From the NCBI GenBank assembly GCA_937892135.1, contig CALAUK010000097.1, positions 1-6,146 on the forward strand: 6,146 nucleotides of DNA, in the 5' to 3' direction. A model generated the notes under the pieces. It worked only from the letters and a program-made list of their open reading frames with translations. It did not search any database and had not been told where the DNA came from. How positions within the stretch are numbered: position 1 is the first letter of the stretch; each line of letters opens with the position of its first letter. Source of the stretch: an uncultured Clostridia bacterium. GTDB lineage: Bacteria; Bacillota; Clostridia; UBA1381; UMGS1253. A program made the translations under genes and the position numbers. Below, in pieces: positions 1-5,457 of the stretch.

Positions 1-1
1 G

Positions 2-175
2 GCAGAGAACGAAGGCTTAAAGATTCTTGACACAGAGTATGCTGTTGAAGACTACGCTATCTGCGTAAAGAAAGGTAACACCGAGCTTTTGGAGAAAATC
101 GATGCTGCACTTCTAAAGCTTGCAGAAGACGGCACACTTGACAAGATCGTTGAGAAGTACATCTCTGCAGAATAA
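2..175 (+). CDS. Amino-acid ABC transporter solute-binding protein, C-terminal end (partial)
   Basis: This is the 3' end of a gene that starts outside the window; 57 codons are visible, ending in TAA. The visible residues follow the usual C-terminus of family 3 extracellular solute-binding proteins (GlnH/HisJ type): a YAVEDYAICVKKGN strand, then a helix (LLEKIDAALLKLAEDG) and a final TLDKIVEKYI helix. In these transporters the protein captures an amino acid outside the membrane and delivers it to the permease; in Gram-positives it is normally a lipoprotein, but the signal region is not in the window. The permease and ATPase genes that follow on the same strand support the assignment. The substrate cannot be told from this fragment. 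Confidence 0.88.
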   Translation, partial: AENEGLKILDTEYAVEDYAICVKKGNTELLEKIDAALLKLAEDGTLDKIVEKYISAE

Positions 176-195
176 TTTAAGAAGTATAATATGTT

Positions 196-226
196 TACTG
201 CGGAAGCGCATGCTTCCGCAGTATTG
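196..226 (+). terminator. Strong intercistronic hairpin after the binding-protein gene
   Basis: A perfect 11-bp inverted repeat (ACTGCGGAAGC at 197-207, GCTTCCGCAGT at 212-222) encloses a GCAT loop, and a T-A pair extends it to 12 bp. It starts 21 bases after the binding-protein stop. The tail after it (ATTGTCATATT) is not a clean U-tract, so it probably acts as a partial terminator or 3' mRNA stabiliser. Either would favour excess binding protein over permease and ATPase, an arrangement well known for such operons. The structure is seen directly; the role is inferred. Confidence 0.75.
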
Positions 227-237
227 TCATATTAAAT

Positions 238-277
238 AGTTATGTCTGGTGTGAAAAAATTCACATTAAACATAACT
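238..277 (+). other. Second stem-loop in the leader of the permease gene
   Basis: An outer 8-bp repeat (AGTTATGT at 238-245, ACATAACT at 270-277) encloses an inner 6-bp repeat (TGTGAA at 250-255, TTCACA at 260-265) with an AAAA loop. The structure is A/T-rich, lacks a poly-T tail and ends 35 bases before the permease ATG. It could be an RNA element, or the dyad could be a DNA operator. No riboswitch class is recognised. Confidence 0.4.
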
Positions 278-312
278 GTTTAATAAAAATTACCGAAAAG
301 GCGGGAAGATAA

Positions 313-1707
313 ATGGCAAAAAAGAAAACAGGCTTGATTATAGGTATAATAGCTATTGTGATATTGGTTGTTTTAGCTGTTTTTGTTGTGAGCGAGAGCG
401 CAAGCACAAAGGCTGACGAGGTGGAAACTGCCTGGGCGGAGGAGTTTGTAAACTCCGAGTTTGACAAAATGGCTTCGGGAACAAAAGCTGTTATGACTTA
501 TCTTGCAGACAAAAACGAGATTAAGGTAAACGATATTTCGTATGGCGAAAATAAAGATATTTTATTAGGCTGCTCTGTAAAAACCGTTGATGTATATTCG
601 GCAATCAGCCCCCATTACGACGAGCTTTTATCCACTACCTCCAAAAAAGAGACAGGTCTTGGGGAAAAGAGCAAATTAGATATTGCGATAGAGTTTAAAG
701 ATAAGATTTTAGCCTACATTAAAGACGCCCCTGAGGTTGAGACAGATGTTACAATCACACTTTATCAGACAGAGGACGGAATTAAGATATATTCTTCAAA
801 GGAAGCGGTGGACGCAGTTTTTGGCGGTATTGTCCGCATTGAAGATGAGGTTGAAAATAAAGAAACTGTTTTTGTAATAAACGAAAAGGGCAATAAGGTA
901 GAAAAGAAAATCGAGGCAGACAATATTAAAAAAGGCTTTATAGAGTGCGTGTCTGCAAGATATGATGATACAATTCCCGATACTTCAAACTGGCTTGGAA
1001 GAACATTTAACTCATTTAAAACAGACTTTAAAAAGGTATTTGTAGAGCACGACAGATGGAGATCAATTCTAAGCGGTCTTGGGGTTACTCTTTCTTTAAC
1101 CTTCTTTTCTGCGCTTATCGGTATCGTGCTTGGCTTTATAATCGCCTTTATAAGATGCACTTATCTTAAACAGACAAAGCACGGAATTATTTTAAAGGTT
1201 TTAAACGGCATAGCCCAGACATATCTTACTGTTATAAGAGGAACTCCTGCGGTTGTTCAGATTATGGTAATTTATTTCGTTATCTTTATGCCGATAGGCC
1301 TTGCTAAGTTCCCGTCGGCAGTTATCTGCTTTGGTTTAAACTCGGGAGCGTATGTTGCAGAAATCGTCCGTGGCGGAATTATGAGCGTTGATGTTGGTCA
1401 GACAGAGGCAGGAAGAAGCCTTGGCTTTAACTATATGCAGACAATGTGGCACATAGTTTTCCCGCAGGCGTTTAAGGCAGTTTTGCCGTCACTTGCAAAC
1501 GAGTTTGTCGTTTTGCTTAAGGAAACCTCTGTTGCATTCTACATAGGCTTAGGAGACCTTATGTATGAGGGAAATGCGATAAGAGCGGCAACGTATTCGG
1601 CATTCTTCCCGCTTGTATCGGTTGCAGTTATTTATTTTATATTAGTGCTTATGCTATCTAAGTTAGTTGGCATTCTTGAAAGGAGATTGAGAAACAGTGA
1701 ACGCTAA
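313..1707 (+). CDS. Amino-acid ABC transporter permease with extra N-terminal extracytoplasmic domain
   Basis: The 464-residue protein forms the membrane channel of an amino-acid importer. The C-terminal ~215 residues (about 250-464) are a HisM/GlnP-type permease core. They contain several hydrophobic segments, RGTPAVVQ at 309-316, and the EAA loop that docks on the ATPase (EAGRSLG at 365-371 followed by the FPQA segment). The N-terminus is unusual: lysine-rich residues 2-5, one membrane segment at about 7-26, then roughly 220 mostly hydrophilic residues before the core. Ordinary members are about 210-280 residues long. An N-in first helix would place the extra domain outside the cell, matching the N-out topology expected of a five-helix core. 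I do not recognise that domain; it does not look like the fused binding domains of lactic-acid-bacterial GlnP. The ATG at 313 has a modest GGCGGGAAG ribosome site. The gene overlaps the ATPase gene by 11 bases, implying coupled translation. Confidence 0.9.
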   Translation: MAKKKTGLIIGIIAIVILVVLAVFVVSESASTKADEVETAWAEEFVNSEFDKMASGTKAVMTYLADKNEIKVNDISYGENKDILLGCSVKTVDVYSAISPHYDELLSTTSKKETGLGEKSKLDIAIEFKDKILAYIKDAPEVETDVTITLYQTEDGIKIYSSKEAVDAVFGGIVRIEDEVENKETVFVINEKGNKVEKKIEADNIKKGFIECVSARYDDTIPDTSNWLGRTFNSFKTDFKKVFVEHDRWRSILSGLGVTLSLTFFSALIGIVLGFIIAFIRCTYLKQTKHGIILKVLNGIAQTYLTVIRGTPAVVQIMVIYFVIFMPIGLAKFPSAVICFGLNSGAYVAEIVRGGIMSVDVGQTEAGRSLGFNYMQTMWHIVFPQAFKAVLPSLANEFVVLLKETSVAFYIGLGDLMYEGNAIRAATYSAFFPLVSVAVIYFILVLMLSKLVGILERRLRNSER

Positions 1708-2443
1708 AAACGATGTAATAATTAAAACTGAAGGCTTGTCTAAGTGTTTTAACGGCTCAATCCATGCTCTTAAGGATGTAGATATGGAGATAAAGCGTGG
1801 CGAGGTTGTTGTTATTATCGGGCCGTCCGGCTCAGGTAAGTCAACCTTTTTGCGCTCTTTAAATCTTCTTGAAGAGCCAACAGGCGGGCACATATTCTTT
1901 GAGGGAACTGACATTATGGACCCTAAAACCGACATAAACCTTATGAGAAGAAAGATGGGAATGGTGTTTCAGCAGTTTAACCTTTTCCCGCATATGACGG
2001 TTTTAAAGAATATGACTTTAGCTCCCGTTAAGCTTTTGAAAATGAAAGAAGAGGAAGCAAACGAAATGGCGCTAAACCTTTTGGATAAGGTTGGCTTAAA
2101 GGACAGGGCAGAGGCATACCCTGCTCAGCTTTCGGGCGGTCAGAAGCAGAGAGTTGCGATTGTGCGCGCGCTTTGCATGAGCCCTGAGGTTTTACTCTTT
2201 GACGAGCCTACAAGTGCTTTAGACCCTGAGATGGTTGGCGAGGTTTTAGATGTTATGAAGAGCCTTGCAAAAGACGGAATGACTATGGTGGTTGTAACTC
2301 ACGAGATGGGTTTTGCAAGAGAAGTTAGTAACAGAGTTGTGTTTATGTGTGACGGTGCGATTGAAGAGATAGGTCTTCCCGAAGAAATCTTCCAGAACCC
2401 GAAGAGTCCGAGAACACAGCAGTTCTTACAGAGCATTCTGTAA
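1697..2443 (+). CDS. glnQ: Amino-acid ABC transporter ATP-binding protein (GlnQ/HisP type)
   Basis: This is the 248-residue cytoplasmic ATPase that powers the adjacent permease, of normal length for the polar amino-acid family. All nucleotide-binding motifs are intact: Walker A GPSGSGKST (42-50), Q-loop QQFNLFPHMTV (92-102), signature LSGGQ (145-149), Walker B LLFDEP (166-171) with the SALDPE D-loop, and the switch histidine in VVTHEM (H202). The start is GTG at 1697, preceded by AGGAG at 1681-1685. It lies inside the end of the permease gene, so the two are co-transcribed and probably translationally coupled. No GC-rich terminator follows, so some read-through into plsX is possible. The glnQ symbol reflects family resemblance only; the transported amino acid is not established. 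Confidence 0.93.
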   Translation: MNAKNDVIIKTEGLSKCFNGSIHALKDVDMEIKRGEVVVIIGPSGSGKSTFLRSLNLLEEPTGGHIFFEGTDIMDPKTDINLMRRKMGMVFQQFNLFPHMTVLKNMTLAPVKLLKMKEEEANEMALNLLDKVGLKDRAEAYPAQLSGGQKQRVAIVRALCMSPEVLLFDEPTSALDPEMVGEVLDVMKSLAKDGMTMVVVTHEMGFAREVSNRVVFMCDGAIEEIGLPEEIFQNPKSPRTQQFLQSIL

Positions 2444-2454
2444 AATTTATAATA

Positions 2455-2489
2455 ATTTGTTTGACAAATGAATAGTTTTAGTATAAAAT
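2455..2489 (+). promoter_or_regulatory. Sigma-A promoter for plsX with a dyad over the -35 box
   Basis: A perfect -35 TTGACA (2461-2466) is followed after exactly 17 bases by TAAAAT (2484-2489), five of six matches to the -10 consensus. The predicted start point is near 2496, giving a leader of about 33 bases before the TTG start. A perfect 15-base inverted repeat, ATTTGT-TTG-ACAAAT (2455-2469), covers the -35 box and could be an operator; no specific regulator is assigned. Confidence 0.7.
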
Positions 2490-2528
2490 TATCTTATTGA
2501 ATCTGTGGGTTTGATAGGGGGAGTTGTT

Positions 2529-3518
2529 TTGAATATTATACTTGACGTAATGGGCGGAGATTATTCACCGCGTGAACAGGTTTTAGGTGCTATGCGTGCC
2601 GCTTCTGAGGGAGATTTTACTGTAACCTTAGTTGGCGACAGCGAGCTTATTAATAAAGAACTTGAAGGATACGAAAAAGACAATATAAAAGTTATACATG
2701 CTGATTCTGTTATAACAAATGACGAAGAGCCTGCTCTGGCAGTAAGAAGAAAAAAGGATTCTTCTGTTGTTATTGCAGCAAAAGAGGTTTCAGAGGGCAG
2801 AGGAGATGCGCTTGTTTCGTGCGGCAGCACAGGGGCTGTGCTTTCGGCGGGCATTTTGATTATTGGCAGAGTAAAGGGCGTTTTGCGCCCCGCGTTAGCA
2901 CCTGTTATTCCGACACGAAAAGAACCTGTTCTTCTTTTGGACTGCGGTGCGAATGCTGACTGCAAACCTGAGAATTTAGTTCAGTTTGCTAAAATGGGAA
3001 GCATATATATGAAAGATGTTTTAAAAAGAGATAACCCAAGGGTTTGCCTTGCAAACATAGGCGCTGAAGAGCACAAGGGAAATTCTCTGATGAAAGAGTC
3101 TTACGGACTTTTAAAAGAATCTTCAGTAAACTTTATAGGAAACATCGAGGGAAGAGATATGCTTAACGGCGACTGCGATGTTGTCGTAGCCGACGGATTT
3201 ACAGGAAACATTATCTTAAAGCTTACCGAGGGTGTTACTTCTCATATGGTTAGTATGATTAAAAATATGCTTATGTCGAGCATTAAAACAAAGCTTGCGG
3301 CGGTTATGATTAAAAATAATCTTAAAGAGTTTAAAAAGAGTATGGATTATGAAGAATACGGCGGTGCGCTTTTGTTGGGTGTTAAGGCGCCTGTTATAAA
3401 GTGCCACGGAGCTTCAAAGGAAAAGTCTGTTTATTATGGCATTATGCAGGCGGCAAAATGCATCGAAAGCGGTATGGTTGAGACGATTTCAAAAAGCATT
3501 ATAGACGCCCAAATGTAG
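2529..3518 (+). CDS. plsX: Phosphate acyltransferase PlsX
   Basis: PlsX converts acyl-ACP and phosphate to acyl-phosphate, the donor used by PlsY in the first acylation of glycerol-3-phosphate. It works as a peripheral membrane enzyme linking fatty-acid to phospholipid synthesis. Family hallmarks are intact: N-terminal ILDVMGGDYSP (residues 4-14), SCGSTGAVLSAG from residue 97, DCGAN at 138-142, then NIGAEEHKGN, FIGNIEGRD and ADGFTGN (D222-N227). I choose the TTG at 2529 because AGGGGGAG lies 7-8 bases upstream and the protein then begins at the family's conserved N-terminus. That gives 329 residues, the usual length. An in-frame GTG at 2505 would add eight residues and has no ribosome site. 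The gene has its own promoter and is followed by acpP, the gene for its substrate carrier. Confidence 0.95.
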   Translation: MNIILDVMGGDYSPREQVLGAMRAASEGDFTVTLVGDSELINKELEGYEKDNIKVIHADSVITNDEEPALAVRRKKDSSVVIAAKEVSEGRGDALVSCGSTGAVLSAGILIIGRVKGVLRPALAPVIPTRKEPVLLLDCGANADCKPENLVQFAKMGSIYMKDVLKRDNPRVCLANIGAEEHKGNSLMKESYGLLKESSVNFIGNIEGRDMLNGDCDVVVADGFTGNIILKLTEGVTSHMVSMIKNMLMSSIKTKLAAVMIKNNLKEFKKSMDYEEYGGALLLGVKAPVIKCHGASKEKSVYYGIMQAAKCIESGMVETISKSIIDAQM

Positions 3519-3601
3519 TTTTTTAATATACAAATATGCAGAAATTTTTGTGGTTAAATTGTGTAAAACCTATAAAATTTTTGAATGCCTGAAAAAATTA
3601 C

Positions 3602-3651
3602 TTGACAATACGGTACTGATAATACATAATATGTATGTGTCTTATTAAGAC
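3602..3651 (+). promoter_or_regulatory. Sigma-A promoter for acpP, with a start-site dyad
   Basis: TTGACA (3602-3607) is followed after 17 bases by CATAAT (3625-3630), five of six matches to the -10 consensus, predicting initiation near 3637. A short inverted repeat, GTCTT-ATT-AAGAC (3639-3651), sits at the predicted start site. The spacer contains GGTACTGAT, resembling one half of a FapR-type operator, but no matching left half is present. The preceding stretch 3519-3600 is A/T-rich and shows no clear terminator for plsX. Confidence 0.65.
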
Positions 3652-3662
3652 CAGTTCTTTTT

Positions 3663-3670
3663 GGAGGTGA
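3663..3670 (+). promoter_or_regulatory. Near-consensus ribosome binding site of acpP
   Basis: GGAGGTGA lies 4 bases before the ATG at 3675. It is the strongest Shine-Dalgarno in the window, fitting the high expression normal for acyl carrier protein. Confidence 0.85.
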
Positions 3671-3674
3671 AAAT

Positions 3675-3902
3675 ATGGTTTTTGAGAAAATTAAAGAGAT
3701 TATTGCTGAACAGCTTAATATTGACGAGGATACTATAACAATGGAATCTTCTTTCAGAGAGGATTTGGGTGCAGACTCATTAGACGTAGTTGAGCTTGTT
3801 ATGGCTGTTGAAGAAGAGTTTGATGTTGAGTTTGATGACGAAGAGGCTGAAAACATCACAACAGTTGGTGACGCTGTAAACTACATAACAGAGATTATGT
3901 AA
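3675..3902 (+). CDS. acpP: Acyl carrier protein
   Basis: The 75-residue acidic protein carries growing acyl chains on a phosphopantetheine arm during fatty-acid synthesis and supplies acyl groups to PlsX. The attachment site is the canonical LGADSLDVVELVM segment, with the modified serine at residue 35. Length, acidity and the helix pattern (VFEKIKEIIAEQL, then the FDVEFDDEEAENITTVGDAVNYI end) all match type II ACPs. It has its own strong promoter and ribosome site, lies between plsX and rnc, and ends just before a terminator-like hairpin. Nothing is missing or unusual. Confidence 0.97.
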   Translation: MVFEKIKEIIAEQLNIDEDTITMESSFREDLGADSLDVVELVMAVEEEFDVEFDDEEAENITTVGDAVNYITEIM

Positions 3903-3914
3903 TTAAAAAATATT

Positions 3915-3948
3915 CGGCATGGAGGGTTTCTTCCATGCCGTAGTTTTT
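3915..3948 (+). terminator. Rho-independent terminator between acpP and rnc
   Basis: CGGCATGGA (3915-3923) pairs perfectly with TCCATGCCG (3932-3940). A G-U and a G-C pair extend the stem to 11 bp with a GTTT loop. TAGTTTTT follows. It starts 12 bases after the acpP stop and 67 bases before the rnc start, so it would end most acpP transcripts and let only read-through reach rnc. No separate promoter for rnc is obvious in the remaining gap. Confidence 0.8.
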
Positions 3949-3981
3949 AAAAACGCTTATTTTACTGGAGTGAAAAATAAT

Positions 3982-4680
3982 ATGAAAACAGAAGATACGA
4001 TATATCTTTTGGAAAAAAATATGGGATATAAGTATAAAAATATAAATCTTTTAAAGACGGCTCTTACTCATACCTCTTATGCAAATGAGCACAGAATTAA
4101 AAAAGAGCTGTCAAATGAAAGACTTGAGTTTTTAGGCGATGCGATTGTAGACTTTGTAGTCGGAGAAAAGCTATTTTTAACATGCCCCGAAAAGCCCGAG
4201 GGGGACTTAAGCAAGATGCGTGCGGCAATAGTTTGCGAGCAGGGCTTAAAGGATGCGGCAGACAGTATTTCTCTTGGTGAGCACATTCTTTTGGGAAAAG
4301 GCGAGGAGATTACAGGAGGAAGAGAAAGAGCATCTATCGTTTCCGATGCGTTCGAGGCTGTGGTTGCTTCGATTTATCTTGACAGCGGAATGGAAAGAGC
4401 GCGCGAGTGGGTTCTTAAAATGCTTTCAAAGCCGATTTCGGACGCTGAGAGAGGAAAGTATAATAAAGACTTTAAAACTGCCTTGCAGGAGTTTGTGCAG
4501 CGCGACGGAGGGCATATAAGCTACGAGGTTATAAGTCAGTCCGGCCCTGAGCACGATAAGGTGTTTGAGGTTATGGTTTTAATAAACGACAAGTCAGTCT
4601 GCGAGGGAAAAGGAAAAAGCAAAAAGGAAGCCGAACAGCAGGCTGCTAAAAAAGCCCTTGAGATGTATGGGGAGATATAA
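3982..4680 (+). CDS. rnc: Ribonuclease III
   Basis: This double-strand-specific endoribonuclease processes rRNA precursors and structured mRNAs in the cytoplasm. The 232-residue protein has the usual two domains. The nuclease domain (about 1-150) carries the signature NERLEFLGDA (45-54) with catalytic acidic residues E46, E49, D53, E73, D122 and E125 all present. A double-stranded-RNA-binding domain follows (about 161-230), ending in the GKGKSKKEAEQQAAKKAL segment. I choose the ATG at 3982 because TGGAG sits at 3966-3970 and the alignment begins normally there. An in-frame ATG at 3919 would start inside the terminator hairpin. In many Firmicutes rnc follows acpP and precedes smc; the first half of that order is kept, but no smc follows here. 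Confidence 0.96.
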   Translation: MKTEDTIYLLEKNMGYKYKNINLLKTALTHTSYANEHRIKKELSNERLEFLGDAIVDFVVGEKLFLTCPEKPEGDLSKMRAAIVCEQGLKDAADSISLGEHILLGKGEEITGGRERASIVSDAFEAVVASIYLDSGMERAREWVLKMLSKPISDAERGKYNKDFKTALQEFVQRDGGHISYEVISQSGPEHDKVFEVMVLINDKSVCEGKGKSKKEAEQQAAKKALEMYGEI

Positions 4681-4681
4681 A

Positions 4682-4744
4682 ATGAAAAAAGTAGGGCAGA
4701 TGCACTCCTTTTTGTTTTACTCATTTATAATTGTGTTGTTATAA
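4682..4744 (+). pseudogene. Start of a gene after rnc, apparently cut off after a few codons
   Basis: An ATG begins 2 bases after the rnc stop, with GGGGAG (4669-4674) at ideal spacing, so translation from here is likely coupled to rnc. The frame reads MKKVGQMHSF and stops after 20 codons. Its 3' half overlaps the end of the minus-strand beta-helix gene. Either the peptide is fortuitous, or the first codons belong to a real downstream gene whose remainder has been replaced. I cannot name the missing gene. Confidence 0.35.
4686..4713. terminator. Possible weak bidirectional terminator between convergent genes
   Basis: A 28-base imperfect inverted repeat runs from an A5 tract (4686-4690) to a T5 tract (4709-4713). 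It has eleven pairings, two internal mismatches and a minimal loop at GA. It lies between the rnc stop and the beta-helix gene stop, where a two-way terminator would be expected, but the stem is weak and could be chance in a junction region. Confidence 0.3.
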
Positions 4745-5457
4745 AAGCTTGAATTTTCACCTAGCTTTGTAAGTGTTCCACCTGTTATGGTATTATCAAA
4801 CACCTGATTGTAGTCCGCTTTTCCACCCTCTGAAATAGCTTTGCCAGAGGGGATTTGTATATTGCAGTTTCTTACTATGCAGTTAGAGTTTACAAGATAA
4901 ATTGCGGGTGAACTTCCCCATGGGGTTTCGGTTTTGATGGTAAGACCGTTTATTGTTCCGTTTTCCTTTAAACCTGAAACTGTTCTGTTAATCTCTCCGC
5001 CAGTAATGGTTGTGGCGTTTTGAATTGCATAAACGCCTGTGGCTTCATTTTGTGAGATTTTAATGTTTGTTATGGTCTTGATGCTTCTTACAGCTATTTT
5101 GTTGTGAATGTCTTTCATTGTAACATTGTTTAATGTGCAGTTTCCGCCCTTTGTATATTGGTCAATTGCAGGAAGAGTGTTTGATTCAGTACCAACAGTG
5201 TCTATTTCTATGTTATCAAAAACTGTGTCGGTTCCGGCATTCCATATTGCGCTTGCACCTGCATTTTTTATCTTACCGTTTGTAAATAAAGCAGATATCG
5301 AAGAGTTTATCTTGATTGCCCTGTCGGAAATATTTGAAATATCAAAGTTATTTATTAATATGTTTAGATTGTTGCTTCCTTCTATAAATATTCCTGTTTT
5401 TACATCTCGTATAACAGTATTATTAAAATGAATATTTTGGATGTAAAAACTACTTAC
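4717..5457 (-). CDS. Right-handed beta-helix (pectate-lyase-fold) protein, 5'-truncated
   Basis: Read on the minus strand, 246 codons are open and end in TAA at 4719-4717. The protein is built of irregular ~20-25-residue rungs of short hydrophobic strands separated by Asn/Gly turns, for example NNLNILINNFDISNI, NCTLNNVTMKDI, NGTINGLTIKTE and NCIVRNCNIQI. This pattern is typical of parallel beta-helix proteins such as NosD-like, surface or phage tailspike proteins. No catalytic motif is evident, so no substrate is claimed. The only in-frame ATG (5118) is in mid-repeat with the rung pattern continuing upstream of it, so it is not the true start. The frame hits a stop at 5460-5458, and the N-terminus with any signal peptide is missing. 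The gene faces rnc, and its 5' end lies at a suspected sequence join. Confidence 0.72.
   Translation of the reverse strand, partial: VSSFYIQNIHFNNTVIRDVKTGIFIEGSNNLNILINNFDISNISDRAIKINSSISALFTNGKIKNAGASAIWNAGTDTVFDNIEIDTVGTESNTLPAIDQYTKGGNCTLNNVTMKDIHNKIAVRSIKTITNIKISQNEATGVYAIQNATTITGGEINRTVSGLKENGTINGLTIKTETPWGSSPAIYLVNSNCIVRNCNIQIPSGKAISEGGKADYNQVFDNTITGGTLTKLGENSSFYNNTIINE

Noticed and set aside
176..312. Riboswitch or T-box in the permease leader
   Set aside because: Two hairpins are present, but I see no conserved aptamer or T-box sequence.
765..1160. 131-codon minus-strand open frame inside the permease gene
   Set aside because: It is antisense to a clearly coding permease, has a low-complexity Ser/Thr/Lys-rich product and no ribosome site; a shadow frame.
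2505..2528. Upstream in-frame GTG for plsX
   Set aside because: The Shine-Dalgarno lies between it and the TTG at 2529, and the conserved N-terminus begins at that TTG.
2561..2965. 134-codon minus-strand open frame inside plsX
   Set aside because: It lies wholly opposite conserved plsX motifs and its translation resembles no family.
3602..3625. Full FapR operator at the acpP promoter
   Set aside because: Only one half-site resemblance is present; the left arm does not match.
3919..3981. Upstream in-frame ATG for rnc at 3919
   Set aside because: It lies inside the terminator stem, has no ribosome site, and would add 21 residues absent from the family's normal N-terminus.
5108..5431. 107-codon plus-strand open frame opposite the beta-helix gene
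   Set aside because: The minus strand shows periodic Asn/Gly rungs over the same bases; this hydrophobic plus-strand product is the expected mirror of that pattern.
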